A stretch of 64,000 nucleotides of DNA from Shimia sediminis (GTDB lineage: Bacteria > Pseudomonadota > Alphaproteobacteria > Rhodobacterales > Rhodobacteraceae), in the NCBI RefSeq assembly GCF_003990645.1, contig NZ_RYZK01000004.1:348230-412229 (forward strand). Direction: 5' to 3'. The position numbers and the translations under genes were made by a program. This document shows positions 6,674-16,179 of this stretch, one piece after another. Position 1 is the first letter of the stretch; each line of letters starts with the position of its first letter. The notes beneath the pieces are model-generated. The model was not told where the DNA came from, did not search any database, and was given only the letters and a program-made list of their open reading frames with translations.

Positions 6674-9133
6674 ATGTCCCGTTCCCTCCCTACCCATGCG
6701 CAAACCGTGATCATCGGCGGCGGTTCGATCGGCTGTAACACCGCCTATCACCTGACCAAACTGGGCATGACCGACGTGGTTGTTCTGGAGCGCGACCAGC
6801 TGACCAGCGGCACCACCTGGCACGCTGCGGGTCTGATTGTCGGAGGGTTGCTGAAATCCGAGGCCGAATGCGAAATCTACACCCATGGACGCGATCTGTA
6901 CGCCAACCTTGAGAAAGAAACCGGCCTGCCCACAGGGTTCCGCGATGTCGGATACATCCAGATTGCCAACAACCCAGAGCGCGTACATGAAATGCGCCGC
7001 CTTGCGCCCTTCATGCGCCGCCACGGCATCAATATCTACGAAATCTCACCCGAAGAAACCGCTGAACTGTTCCCCATCGGCGACATGAGCGATGTTCTCG
7101 CGGGCTTTTACACCCCGGAAGATGGCCGCGCCAATCCGGTCGATGTCACGATGTCGCTCGCCAAGGGCGCGCGCATGGGCGGAGCGCAGATTTTCGAACG
7201 CGTCACCGTCGCGGAAATCATGGCAACGAACGGCACGGCGACAGGCGTGAAAACTGCCGACGGGCAAACCATCACCGCAGAGAACGTGGTCATTTGCGGC
7301 GGCATGTGGTCCCGCCAACTGGGCGCTAAGGCAGGTATCAACCTGCCCCTGCAGGCGGCTGAGCACTATTACCTCATCACCGAAAACATCGACGGCCTTA
7401 GCCGCGACCTGCCGGTGCTCGAAGATCCCTCAACCTATACCTACTACCGCGAAGAGGTGGGCGGCCTGATGCTAGGCCTGTTCGAACCCGGTGCAGCCCC
7501 CTGGAAGCTTGACGGCATCCCCGAGACCTTTGCCTTTGGCGAGATTGAACCCGACTGGGATCGCGTCGGCCCGCATCTGGAGCTGGCCTATTCCCGCGTA
7601 CCCGAGACACTGAATGTCGGTGTACGCAAACTGTTCTGTGGTCCGGAAAGCTTCACACCCGACCTTGCCCCTCTGGTTGGCGAAACACCTGAGCTGCGCA
7701 ATTGCTATGTGGCCTGTGGCATGAACTCTCTCGGCATCCTGAACGGCGCGGGCACCGGCAAGGTGCTGGCGGAATGGATCGTCAGCGGCCATCCGCAGAT
7801 CGACGTCACCGGCATCAACGTCAACCGCTTCACCCGGCACGAAGCCACCAAGGCCTTTCGCCGTGACCGTGGCCCGGAGCTTTTGGGCAAGATGTTCGGC
7901 CAGCACTACCACAATGACGGCTATGAGACCGCGCGCGATCTCAAACGATCGGTGCTGCATGATCGCCTCGCCGCCAGCGGGGCGTGGTTTGCCGAAGGCC
8001 ACGGTTGGGAAATGCCCGACTGGTTTGCGCCCACTCCGGAGCAGGCCAAGATCGAAAAATACAGCTGGTTCCGTCAGAACTGGTTCGACTGGCACGCCGA
8101 AGAACACCGTGCCGCCCGCGAAGACGTCATCATCATGGATATGTCCACCATGTCCAAGTTCAATGTCGAGGGTCCCGACGCGCTTGCCCTGATGAGCCGT
8201 TTGTCCTGCAATGAGGTTGACGTGGATCCGGGGCGCTTGGTCTATACCGCTTGGGTCAACGAACACGGCGGGTTCGAGGCCGATCTCACCGTCACCCGCC
8301 TCGCCGAAGATCAGTTCATGGTGGTGGTGGGCGAAAACAGCCACGGCCACACGCTGATGCGCATGAAACGCCACATTCAGGACGGCGAGGTCGTTGTGAT
8401 CACCGATCTCACCCCCGCCATCACGCAGATCAATATTCACGGCCCCAAGGCACGGATGTTGATGGAAAAAGTCACCTCTGCCGACATGTCAAACGATGCC
8501 TTCCCCTTCATGACCTGCCAAGACATCGACGTCGGCTACTGGGTGGTTAAGGCGTTCCGCGTCACCTTTGTGGGTGAGCTGGGGTGGGAGCTGCAGGTGC
8601 CATCCTACGCCGCCGTGCAGGTTTACGACCTGCTGAAAGAGGCAGGCAAGGAATTCGGCCTGCGCGACGCCGGCATGCAAACTCTGAACTCCCTGCGGCT
8701 TGAGAAAGCCTATCGTGACTTTGGCCTCGATGTGGACAACACAGACAACCCGATTTCCGCCGGTCTCGGTTTTGCGGTGAAACTCGACAAACCCGGCGGC
8801 TTTATCGGGCGCGACGCACTGGCCGCGATCAAGGCCCAAGGCGTCCCTAAGGTTCGCATGTTGCAGTTCCTGCTGAACGATCCCGAACCACTGCTTTATG
8901 GCAACGAATGCATCTACCTGAATGGCCAAGAGGTCGGCCACATGCAGATCGGTGGCTATGGCCACAGCCTGGGCGGCGCGGTTGGCATCGGGTTTGCGGA
9001 ACTGGACGAACCTCTGACTGCGGCGGTGGTCAGCGATGGCACTTGGGAAGTCGAAGTGGCAGGCGAGCGCATTCCTGCGACCGCCTCACTGAAACCTCTC
9101 TTTGATCCCGGTATGGAAAAGATCAGATGCTGA
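6674..9133 (+). CDS. Second dimethylglycine/sarcosine dehydrogenase-like GcvT-flavoprotein
   Basis: 819 residues. FAD-binding motif VIIGGGSIGCNTAYHL (residues 12-27). LTSGTTWHAAGL is the canonical covalent-flavin site of the DMGDH/sarcosine dehydrogenase family, with His50 as the probable attachment residue. GcvT folate-binding domains occupy roughly residues 430-810, including NSLRLEKAYRDFG and the FIGRDAL motif. Length matches family members (about 810-860). It is a paralogue of the 1261-3675 protein, but its N-terminal motif is closer to characterised DMGDH. A good ribosome-binding site (CAGGAG) precedes the ATG. It probably demethylates dimethylglycine, sarcosine or a related compound with transfer of the one-carbon unit to tetrahydrofolate. 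Confidence 0.92.
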   Translation: MSRSLPTHAQTVIIGGGSIGCNTAYHLTKLGMTDVVVLERDQLTSGTTWHAAGLIVGGLLKSEAECEIYTHGRDLYANLEKETGLPTGFRDVGYIQIANNPERVHEMRRLAPFMRRHGINIYEISPEETAELFPIGDMSDVLAGFYTPEDGRANPVDVTMSLAKGARMGGAQIFERVTVAEIMATNGTATGVKTADGQTITAENVVICGGMWSRQLGAKAGINLPLQAAEHYYLITENIDGLSRDLPVLEDPSTYTYYREEVGGLMLGLFEPGAAPWKLDGIPETFAFGEIEPDWDRVGPHLELAYSRVPETLNVGVRKLFCGPESFTPDLAPLVGETPELRNCYVACGMNSLGILNGAGTGKVLAEWIVSGHPQIDVTGINVNRFTRHEATKAFRRDRGPELLGKMFGQHYHNDGYETARDLKRSVLHDRLAASGAWFAEGHGWEMPDWFAPTPEQAKIEKYSWFRQNWFDWHAEEHRAAREDVIIMDMSTMSKFNVEGPDALALMSRLSCNEVDVDPGRLVYTAWVNEHGGFEADLTVTRLAEDQFMVVVGENSHGHTLMRMKRHIQDGEVVVITDLTPAITQINIHGPKARMLMEKVTSADMSNDAFPFMTCQDIDVGYWVVKAFRVTFVGELGWELQVPSYAAVQVYDLLKEAGKEFGLRDAGMQTLNSLRLEKAYRDFGLDVDNTDNPISAGLGFAVKLDKPGGFIGRDALAAIKAQGVPKVRMLQFLLNDPEPLLYGNECIYLNGQEVGHMQIGGYGHSLGGAVGIGFAELDEPLTAAVVSDGTWEVEVAGERIPATASLKPLFDPGMEKIRC

Positions 9134-9151
9134 CCTTTTCCGTCCATCCGC

Positions 9152-9595
9152 CTACTTCTTGATGCGATAGGTTTCGTGGCAGCTCTGGCAGCTCTGCCCC
9201 AAGGACTTCATGCCCGCTGCGAGATCATCGGCACTTTGGATCGAACCGGATAACCCATCGGCCGCAGTTTCAAGGGTGTTGGCCTTGGCAACAAAATCCC
9301 CAAAGTCACCCCAAATCTCCGGCTTGGCCTCTGACTTGGGATCGGTTTCTTCGACTTGAAACAACACCGGAATGCGGGCGGCTTCGACAGCGATCACGCC
9401 AGCAGCCTCATTCGCTTTGGCCGCATCAAAGGCGACAGCGCCCTTGGCCATACCGCCCAATACTTTCATATTGTCGGCAATTGCTGACATGCCATCCATG
9501 CGCGCCATGACCGCCGGGTTCTTGACGCCCCCATGAGCGATCACAACCGTAGCTGACAGGGTCAGGGCCACCAAAGCCAATGAAGTTTGTTTCAT
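9152..9595 (-). CDS. Cytochrome c' / c556-type class II cytochrome
   Basis: 147 residues. A Sec signal peptide is visible (MKQTSLALVALTLSATVVIA), followed by a helical protein with its single heme site at the extreme C terminus: Cys136-Gln-Ser-Cys139-His140. That layout is diagnostic of class II cytochromes (four-helix bundle, periplasmic). It follows a second cytochrome c gene on the same strand with a gap of about 25 bp, so the two are likely co-transcribed. The gene converges on the flavoprotein gene, so an electron-transfer link is possible but not shown. Confidence 0.93.
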   Translation of the reverse strand: MKQTSLALVALTLSATVVIAHGGVKNPAVMARMDGMSAIADNMKVLGGMAKGAVAFDAAKANEAAGVIAVEAARIPVLFQVEETDPKSEAKPEIWGDFGDFVAKANTLETAADGLSGSIQSADDLAAGMKSLGQSCQSCHETYRIKK

Positions 9596-9619
9596 TAAAT
9601 CTCTCCTGTTCGACAGGCA

Positions 9620-10048
9620 TCAGAAGATGCCGTTTTCGCGCTGCAGTTCTCGTATATAAGCCACGATCATCGTGACATCGCCCCGCGTCAAGCCATCTAC
9701 GGCAGGCATGTCTCCAAATCGCCAATGATGGGACCGGACACCCAATTGCACCGCCCGTTGAAAGGCTTCGTCTGCATGGTGCGAGGGTTCGTATATTTTG
9801 TGAACCAAGGGTGGACCGGATCCATCGACGCCAACCGCATCAACCCCATGACAATCTGCACATTTGGCCTGAAACACGCGCTGCCCAATCTTGGCATTTG
9901 GGCCGAGTGCCTCTGGCAGGGTTATCGCGGCAAGCGCGTCACCTTGTGGCGGTGCCGCCTGCGGTGTTTCCTCAGCAGTGCCACTCAAAAACACATAGGC
10001 CCCAAGACCCAAAACCAGGGCCAAGACCCCAATTACACCAGCTTTCAT
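9620..10048 (-). CDS. Class I c-type cytochrome, membrane-anchored or secreted
   Basis: 142 residues. An N-terminal hydrophobic segment (residues 3-22) acts as signal peptide or anchor. The heme site is Cys63-Ala-Asp-Cys66-His67, with a likely axial Met in the GDMPAVDGL segment. The fold is the short mono-heme c type. An ORF extension to 10189 has no signal-like sequence; ATG 10048 has GGGGAGAG upstream and starts right at the hydrophobic segment, so it was chosen. It is the first gene of a two-cytochrome unit and probably supplies periplasmic electron transfer. Confidence 0.9.
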   Translation of the reverse strand: MKAGVIGVLALVLGLGAYVFLSGTAEETPQAAPPQGDALAAITLPEALGPNAKIGQRVFQAKCADCHGVDAVGVDGSGPPLVHKIYEPSHHADEAFQRAVQLGVRSHHWRFGDMPAVDGLTRGDVTMIVAYIRELQRENGIF

Positions 10049-10223
10049 ATTGCTCTCCCCATGTTGCCATCCCGTCTCTGGCCCTTCCACCCAGTGGAGG
10101 GTCAAGCGCGACCTTCTGACAGTTTCGTGAGCATTCGGGTTGACCGCCCTCGAGTTCTTCTGTCCATTTGACCTAACCACAAGCGGCACAATTACTGCGC
10201 ATAATCAGGAGGCTTTGGCCAGC

Positions 10224-11213
10224 ATGACCGACGGGGCACCAACCGAGACTGAAACCGTCATGCCAAAAACCCAAGGGCGCGGGCGCATCTATAACAGCGT
10301 GGTCGAGGCCATTGGCAACACGCCCCTCGTACGGGTGCCGAACTATAGCGCCAAACATGGGCTCAAGGCGGACCTGTTGCTAAAGCTCGAATACTTCAAC
10401 CCGCTATGCAGCGTCAAAGACCGCACCGCCGTCAACATGATCCTTGATCTGGAGCGACGGGGCGAAATCCACCCCGGCATGACCTTGATCGAACCCACCT
10501 CGGGCAATACCGGCATCGGGCTTGCCTTTGTCGCCGCCGCGCGGGGGTACAGGCTGATCCTGGTCATGCCAGAGCACTTTTCCATCGAGCGTCAGCGCAT
10601 GCTGCGGTTCCTCGGGGCCGAGGTCGTGCTGACGCCCAAGGCGCCCGGCATCTCGGCCAGCATCGAAAAGACCAAGGAGATGCTCAAGGAAATCCCCGGC
10701 TCTTACTGGCCCAGCCAGTTTGACAATCCCGCCAACCCGATGGTGCATGAGAACACGACCGCCCAAGAAATCTGGAATGACACCCAAGGCGGCGTCGACG
10801 TGGTGGTCGCAGGTATCGGGACGGGCGGCACCTTCACCGGGCTGGCGCGCACGCTAAAGCCCAAGAAACCCGGCCTGCACATGGTTGCGGTTGAGCCGGA
10901 AAAGGCGCAGTCGATCAAGGGTGGTGTTTACGAGGTGCACAAAATCCAGGGCATCGGCGGTGGCTTTGTCCCCGACAACCTTGACGTCAGCCTTGTGGAT
11001 GAGGTCATCGCGGTTGGCGAAGACGAGGCGCTGAACACATCGCGGGAACTGGCGCTTTGCGACGGGGTTGCAGCGGGCATCTCGTCTGGTGCGGCGATCT
11101 GGAGCGCAGCGCAAATCGCCCGGCGCCCCGAGATGGCAGGCAAACAGATCGTGGTGATCGTGCCATCCTTTGCCGAGCGCTACCTGTCGACCGCCCTTTT
11201 TGAAGGTTACTGA
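10224..11213 (+). CDS. Cysteine synthase family PLP enzyme (CysK/CBS type)
   Basis: 329 residues. NTPLVRV and NPLCSVKDR give the pyridoxal-phosphate lysine (Lys65); the substrate loop TSGNTGIGL and the glycine-rich GIGTGGTFTG phosphate cradle follow. The core (about 310 residues) is that of O-acetylserine sulfhydrylases, with a short unrelated N-terminal extension. ATG 10224 is chosen because AGGAGG lies 11 bases upstream; a start at 10140 lacks this. The sequence has SVKDRTA and GIGGGFVPDNLD as in CysK. It stands alone, convergent with the TupA-like gene (3' ends overlap by 7 bp). An OAS sulfhydrylase-like activity is expected, but a related beta-replacement is possible. Confidence 0.9.
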   Translation: MTDGAPTETETVMPKTQGRGRIYNSVVEAIGNTPLVRVPNYSAKHGLKADLLLKLEYFNPLCSVKDRTAVNMILDLERRGEIHPGMTLIEPTSGNTGIGLAFVAAARGYRLILVMPEHFSIERQRMLRFLGAEVVLTPKAPGISASIEKTKEMLKEIPGSYWPSQFDNPANPMVHENTTAQEIWNDTQGGVDVVVAGIGTGGTFTGLARTLKPKKPGLHMVAVEPEKAQSIKGGVYEVHKIQGIGGGFVPDNLDVSLVDEVIAVGEDEALNTSRELALCDGVAAGISSGAAIWSAAQIARRPEMAGKQIVVIVPSFAERYLSTALFEGY

Positions 11214-12190
11214 GCGACGCGGCGGGTCAGTTCCCGGAGCAACGCCTTGCGATAAATCTCTTTGAAACCACCCTGCGGCGTGCTCAGAAACCAGGATTTT
11301 CGCAGGTCCCAGTCCTGCTGAATCTCGCCAATCAGCTCAGGATCAGAAAACTTGAGATGACCGCTGCCGGTATAGGTGGTGATCTCATTGTACCAGATGT
11401 CCTGATCCGTCCCCATGAAATCGCACCGCACATAGTCAAAGCCTTTGGACAACACCTTGGCGGTTTCAAGCGCTTTCAACAGGGCGGGTGATGGCTGATA
11501 ATCCTCGCGCAACGGGGCGGTTTGGCCAACACTGATTGGAAGCCGTCTGGCCTCGCCATCAAAGAACCCGATCTCGCGACGTGTCTGTTTGCTACCCTTG
11601 TACAACCCGACAAACAGGACCTTGCCGTCGCTGGAGTGCACGTTCAGGTTATCAGGCGGCGCGCCATCGGGATACGATAGCATTTCCTCGATCAACCCTT
11701 GCGGCGGGATCTGCGCATAGGCCCATTCCGACAGCTTGCCGCCAAAGGTCTCTTGCAGCCATTGCTCCAGCATGGTCACCACATCCTCGCGCGACATGGT
11801 TTGCGGGTCGTAGATCTTGTTCCAGCCGCAGCCATGGTTTGCCTTGAACATAGCCCGCGCGTGTAAGGCGTCGTCCGGAATGCTCTTGGGGTCCGGCCCG
11901 TGCCACAGCATCTCGGTCTGTGGCAACTCTGGCATCACATCCTTGACCCAATCGCGCACCTTCACCTTGTCGTTGAAGGTCACGAACATCGGATTGCGAT
12001 CGACGATCTTGCGCCAGAAAATCTTGTCGTTAAAGGTCTTGGGAACGGCGATCCGTGGCAGCTTGCGGTGGTTGTACCAATACAGGCCCGTCGCATACCA
12101 ATGGCGCAGCATGATCCCCACAGCCACACTCTGCAAAAGACCAAGATCAAACGGTCGCGTGAAGAGGCTGGGCCGAACGGATTTGGACAT
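11207..12190 (-). CDS. TupA-like ATP-grasp protein
   Basis: 327 residues. The N-terminal part has the family signature PKTFNDKIFWRKIVDRNP followed by FNDKVKVRDWV. The middle contains KANHGCGWNKI, and the C terminus has the ATP-grasp FDYVRCDFMGTDQDIWYNEITTYTGSG segment with acidic metal ligands. TupA-like proteins are often found in polysaccharide or teichuronopeptide synthesis loci and are thought to form amide bonds between an amino acid and a sugar acid. No polysaccharide genes are visible nearby, so the substrate is unknown. No signal peptide or membrane segment is present. Confidence 0.8.
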   Translation of the reverse strand: MSKSVRPSLFTRPFDLGLLQSVAVGIMLRHWYATGLYWYNHRKLPRIAVPKTFNDKIFWRKIVDRNPMFVTFNDKVKVRDWVKDVMPELPQTEMLWHGPDPKSIPDDALHARAMFKANHGCGWNKIYDPQTMSREDVVTMLEQWLQETFGGKLSEWAYAQIPPQGLIEEMLSYPDGAPPDNLNVHSSDGKVLFVGLYKGSKQTRREIGFFDGEARRLPISVGQTAPLREDYQPSPALLKALETAKVLSKGFDYVRCDFMGTDQDIWYNEITTYTGSGHLKFSDPELIGEIQQDWDLRKSWFLSTPQGGFKEIYRKALLRELTRRVAQ

Positions 12191-12271
12191 GGATGCGCCT
12201 GTTTCTAAAGGTGTTCAAGCCGCGACCCTGCAATGCGGGCAAGCCCATGTCAACGCGACATCCCGTGTGGC

Positions 12272-13285
12272 CTAACTCTTGAGTATGCGCCTGCGATAAG
12301 CACTGGGGCTTTCTCCGGTCCAGCGTTTGAAGGCGGTCGAAAAAGCGGCCTGATCCGCATAGTCCAGGTAAAAGGCTATCTCGGCGATGTGAAAGCCGTC
12401 CTTGAGATAGGTACATGCAAGGTCGCAGCGCATGGCATCGACAATTTCCCGGTAGCTCAGGTTCTGTTCGCTCAGGCGTCTGGCAAACGTCCGGCGGCTC
12501 ATGCCAAGGTTGGCGGCCATATCCTCGGCTGCCACGATACGGCCGGGCAGATTGGCGGCCAGAATGCCTTCAACCTGCGACCGCAAGTCATTGGCCCTGC
12601 GGCGATTGGCCGAGTGCAGCTGATTGCCGTATTGCTTCAGATGGTCACGCAGGCTTGGATCATAGGTCGGTATCGGCAGCTCCAACGTGCTGCGTGACAG
12701 CAACATCTCGCAGCGCTCTGCCCCAAAGACCACCGGAAAGCCCGCAATGCGCTCGATCTCTGCCGCGACATCGCGGGCCTGATGCGGCATCCGCATCTGC
12801 AAAGGGTAAAACTCGACACCGGTAATGCTCCGCATCCGGCCCAGCCCGCTGAACATCGTGAACTCGATATAGCGGTGAAACTTTGCGATACCTGGATCGG
12901 CAAGTTCGATCTCAAAAGAAGCCGCGTTGGATGTGACACGCAGCCCCAGCTCAAATGTCGGATCGAGCAGTGTGAAATACTTGCTCGAATTCTCTATCGC
13001 CTCCTGCAAGGTGCGCGAGTATTTGGTGATGTAGGCGTTCAGTGTCGTGTAATCGTTGTACCCCAGTCCTGCGCGCGCGCCGAAACTGTTATCGCCAAGA
13101 ACTTCGCAGGCATGGCGCAGCATCATCGGTTCGGCGTTCTGGGCAAGGGTGACCGTATCATTGGCTACCTTGGCACGGCTCAGCCCCACCTTGGCCAGGG
13201 TGATGTCCCCGGCTTCGGTCGAGCCTGACACATCATCCATGGCCTGCAGCAGGAACCTCAAACGCTGCACGCGTAGATCTACCAT
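12272..13285 (-). CDS. AraC-family transcriptional regulator
   Basis: 337 residues. The N-terminal 200 residues resemble the ligand-binding domain of the OruR/VqsM-type AraC regulators. The C-terminal double helix-turn-helix is clear: MAANLGMSRRTFARRLSEQN, then IAEIAFYLDYADQAAFSTAFKRWTGESPSAYRR. No partner operon is obvious, since the flanking genes are a TupA-like gene on the same strand and an ABC ATPase remnant. The inducer is unknown. Confidence 0.88.
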   Translation of the reverse strand: MVDLRVQRLRFLLQAMDDVSGSTEAGDITLAKVGLSRAKVANDTVTLAQNAEPMMLRHACEVLGDNSFGARAGLGYNDYTTLNAYITKYSRTLQEAIENSSKYFTLLDPTFELGLRVTSNAASFEIELADPGIAKFHRYIEFTMFSGLGRMRSITGVEFYPLQMRMPHQARDVAAEIERIAGFPVVFGAERCEMLLSRSTLELPIPTYDPSLRDHLKQYGNQLHSANRRRANDLRSQVEGILAANLPGRIVAAEDMAANLGMSRRTFARRLSEQNLSYREIVDAMRCDLACTYLKDGFHIAEIAFYLDYADQAAFSTAFKRWTGESPSAYRRRILKS

Positions 13286-13390
13286 TTTTTGGTGCTCCCC
13301 TCCCGATCATGGTCGCCCGGACAACCGGGCACATGCTAGGCAGGGTAGCGGTGTGCGAACAAAGGTCCAGCTTTTTGCCTGTTCGTACCC

Positions 13391-13884
13391 CTAAATGGCA
13401 AAAACCACGGCGCGGTCAGCCCTATACGTGTGTTTACATCTAGAATCTCGCAAGGCTGCTGTTCTCTTTCCTTCGGATTCAGGCCCGAATGCGGTTCGTC
13501 CGGCAGCAAAAGCCGTGACGCCGCTGCCAAGGTGCGAGCCAGCGCATCGCGATTTTGTCGCCCGTCGGTGATTTGCGATGGAATATCCGCCCCCTGCTCG
13601 GCCAACCCCACGAGGGCCGCATTTCACCAACCCGCGCATTGATTTCCGCACGGCTAAACACGTTGCCCCAAGCCTCTAGGCCACTTTATGTGCCACAGTC
13701 GGGTTGGGATACAGCGCGCAGCAACGTGGTCATACCGCACCCCGACGGACCTACAAAACAGACGAACTCACCCTCTGTGACCTGCAGGGAAATGCCCGAC
13801 AAAGCCGTAAAGCTGTCAAAGCGTTTGGTCAGGGTGCTCAGGTCGAGATGGGGGAGAGAGGAGGTCAAAGTCACGAGCCCATGC
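13391..13884 (-). pseudogene. Decayed ABC transporter ATP-binding protein
   Basis: Read on the minus strand, one frame starts with a typical N terminus (LSTLTKRFDSFTALSGISL, then EGEFVCFVGPSGCGMTTLLRA) and hits a stop at about 13686. Its Walker A lysine has become Met. In other frames further down come a degraded signature (IPSQITDGRQNRDALARTLA) and Walker B/D-loop (LLLPDEPHSGLNPK). The Walker A to signature distance is only about 160 bp against roughly 300 bp in intact genes, so there is an internal deletion plus frameshifts. The protein cannot be functional. It resembles ATPases of Pot/Fbp/phosphonate-type importers, but the substrate cannot be assigned. No permease or binding-protein genes remain beside it. 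Confidence 0.8.
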
Positions 13885-14032
13885 GATGCATCAGATGGAC
13901 GACACCAAACCTTACCTCTTTCGTGAAATCCACGCTCTTTTGCCCTTTTGCGACCATACCGCGACGCTAGCGCACTTGACGGCGTCGCGCTGACCTCGCA
14001 CCACTGGGCGGACGCAGCCAAGGAGAGACCAG

Positions 14033-14836
14033 ATGACCAACCCGTTGATCACCCAAGCCGACATCGACGCCTTTCAGCGTGATGGCGTTGTGTTTATCAA
14101 GGGTCTTTTTGCCGATCACGTCGACGCCCTTCGGGCCGGTGTGGCGCACAACATGGAACACCCCGGCCCCTTTGCCTCGGAAAACTTCAAAGAGGGCGAG
14201 TCCGGTCGCTTCTTTGACGATTACTGCAACTGGCAGGATATCCCCGAGTTTCGCGAGGTGATTGCCAACTCTCCTGCCGCCGAAGTCGCCGCCGACCTGA
14301 TGCAATCCCAATCGGTTCAGGTCTTTCACGATCATGTACTGGTCAAGGAACCCGGAACCTCGCTCGCCACGCCCTGGCACACCGATGGCCCATACTATTT
14401 TGTTGAGGGCAAGCAGACCATCAGCTTCTGGTCCCCGCTAGATCCCGTCAAAGAGGCCACCCTGCGCATGGTCGCAGGCTCGCATCGCTGGGAGAAACCC
14501 GTGCTGCCCATGCGCTGGGTCAGCGAAGAAAGCTATTTCCCTAATGTCGACGACTACATGCCCGTGCCCGATCCGGACGCCGAAGGCATGAACGTGCTCG
14601 AGTGGGAAATGGAGCCGGGTGACGCCGTGGCCTTCAACTATGACATCCTGCACGGCGCGCGTGGCAACACCTCGGACACCCGCCGCCGCGCCTTTTCCCT
14701 GCGCCTCGTCGGCGATGACGCCCGCTACGTCGAACGCCCCGGCCGCACCTCGCCCCCCTTCCCCGATCACGACATGCACCCCGGTCAGCGGCTCCGCGAA
14801 GACTGGTTCCCGGTGATCTGGCCGAAGTCTGTCTAG
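14033..14836 (+). CDS. Phytanoyl-CoA dioxygenase (PhyH) family Fe(II)/2-oxoglutarate oxygenase
   Basis: 267 residues. The facial triad is visible: HTDGPYYF gives His and Asp, and DILHGARGN gives the distal His, followed by an Arg-rich RRRAFSLRLVG segment suited to binding 2-oxoglutarate. Length is normal for bacterial PhyH proteins. Such enzymes hydroxylate small molecules, including quaternary amines and phosphonates, but specificity is not readable. It is preceded by AAGGAGAG and stands alone between a decayed ABC ATPase and the amino-sugar island. A role in methylated-amine or phosphonate turnover would fit the neighbourhood only loosely. Confidence 0.88.
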   Translation: MTNPLITQADIDAFQRDGVVFIKGLFADHVDALRAGVAHNMEHPGPFASENFKEGESGRFFDDYCNWQDIPEFREVIANSPAAEVAADLMQSQSVQVFHDHVLVKEPGTSLATPWHTDGPYYFVEGKQTISFWSPLDPVKEATLRMVAGSHRWEKPVLPMRWVSEESYFPNVDDYMPVPDPDAEGMNVLEWEMEPGDAVAFNYDILHGARGNTSDTRRRAFSLRLVGDDARYVERPGRTSPPFPDHDMHPGQRLREDWFPVIWPKSV

Positions 14837-15186
14837 AGTCAGGACGCAAAGAGAAGAAAGTGCCTGCAATACTAAGGGCTATTCAGGAAGGAATTGACGG
14901 GAAAGACGAATGGGCCCTTTCAAATCTCCTGGGTCAGTGCAACGTTTTCTGTCTGCGCGTGACGCCATCAACAACCAATTTCATTTGCAACGTCATCTGC
15001 CCCCGCTCAAATCTAAGCCGCTTACACGCCAAGACGTTTGCCGAAGGGAATGAGATTTCTGTCGTTCAAGTTAGGGCTGTTTCAAGTCCGCTGACCTGAA
15101 CGGGTTATGGCAACAAAGCCACGCAGACAGTCGTTACAATTGGGTCGGCGCATTAAGCCCACCGGATCAATCGGCGCCGGGCGCGT
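14837..15186. other. Intergenic stretch without recognised gene
   Basis: About 350 bp between the PhyH gene and the 3' end of the sugar ABC operon. A 79-codon plus-strand frame at 14860-15099 has no recognisable domain and no convincing ribosome-binding site. No clear terminator hairpin was found. Confidence 0.6.
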
Positions 15187-16179
15187 TCAGCGCAAGCGCC
15201 CACCGTCCTGATCAAAGGCGTATGTACTTTCCGGCTTGAACCCGAGCCGCAATTCCTCGCCCACTGTCACCTGATGCTGACCAAACAATCGCGCGGTGAT
15301 CTGATGGGTGTTCGCGTGGGCAATGACATTTGTGTCACCGCCAAGATGCTCAACGTGGCTGACACGCACCGCAAGCGGGCCTTCTTCTGCCAGGAACAGA
15401 TCCTCGGGCCGGATGCCCATCGTATGATCGCCGCCGTTCAACAGATCACCGGGCAGGAAGTTCATCGACGGCGAGCCTAGGAAACCGGCCACAAACTGAT
15501 TGGCGGGGTTGTTGTAAAGCTCCATTGGGCTGCCGATCTGCTCGACACGACCATCACGCAGAACGACGATCTTGTCCGCCAGCGTCATGGCCTCGGTCTG
15601 GTCATGTGTCACGTAGATCATCGAGGCGCCCAGTTGCCGGTGCAGGTTGGCAATCTCGATGCGGGTGTTCATGCGCAGGGCTGCATCAAGGTTCGACAGA
15701 GGCTCGTCGAACAAGAACAGTTTGGGTTCGCGCACGATGGCGCGCCCGATGGCAACCCGCTGACGCTGCCCGCCCGAAAGCTCGGCTGGGTAGCGGTCGA
15801 GGTAAGACCCAAGGTCCAGCATCTGTGACGCCTTTTGTACGCGCCCCTCGATGACCGCCTTTGACTGGCCTTCCTGCTTGAGCGCCAGGGTCATGTTGCC
15901 GCGCACATTGAGGTGCGGGTAAAGCGCGTAGCTTTGGAACACCATGGCGATGCCGCGTTTTGACGGCGGAGTTCGGTTGACCTGTGCGCCTGCGATGTGG
16001 ATGTCGCCGGATGTCGCATCCTCGAGTCCGGCAATCACGCGCAAAAGCGTGGACTTACCACACCCCGAGGGACCGACGAAGACGACGAATTCGCCCTCAT
16101 CCACTTCGAGGCTGATGTCTTTCAGAACATGCACGTCACCGAAGAACTTGTTGACGTTTTTCAGGGAAAGAGCGGTCAT
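15187..16179 (-). CDS. Sugar ABC transporter ATP-binding protein (UgpC/MalK type)
   Basis: 330 residues. Walker A FVGPSGCGKST, signature LSGGQRQRVAIGRAIVR, Walker B LFLFDEPLSNLDA, H-loop VTHDQTEAM, then a C-terminal regulatory OB-like domain (MGIRPEDL, LGFKPES) typical of the MalK/UgpC class. It energises the importer formed by the two permeases and the binding protein upstream on the same strand. It overlaps the oxidoreductase gene by ATGA. As the last gene of the transporter operon it could also serve other CUT1 permeases, as is common for this class. Confidence 0.94.
   Translation of the reverse strand: MTALSLKNVNKFFGDVHVLKDISLEVDEGEFVVFVGPSGCGKSTLLRVIAGLEDATSGDIHIAGAQVNRTPPSKRGIAMVFQSYALYPHLNVRGNMTLALKQEGQSKAVIEGRVQKASQMLDLGSYLDRYPAELSGGQRQRVAIGRAIVREPKLFLFDEPLSNLDAALRMNTRIEIANLHRQLGASMIYVTHDQTEAMTLADKIVVLRDGRVEQIGSPMELYNNPANQFVAGFLGSPSMNFLPGDLLNGGDHTMGIRPEDLFLAEEGPLAVRVSHVEHLGGDTNVIAHANTHQITARLFGQHQVTVGEELRLGFKPESTYAFDQDGGRLR

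Noticed and set aside
7472-8440. 322-codon minus-strand frame opposite the second flavoprotein
   Set aside because: Shadow frame with no recognisable motif.
14860-15099. 79-codon plus-strand frame downstream of the PhyH gene
   Set aside because: No domain and no convincing translation start.
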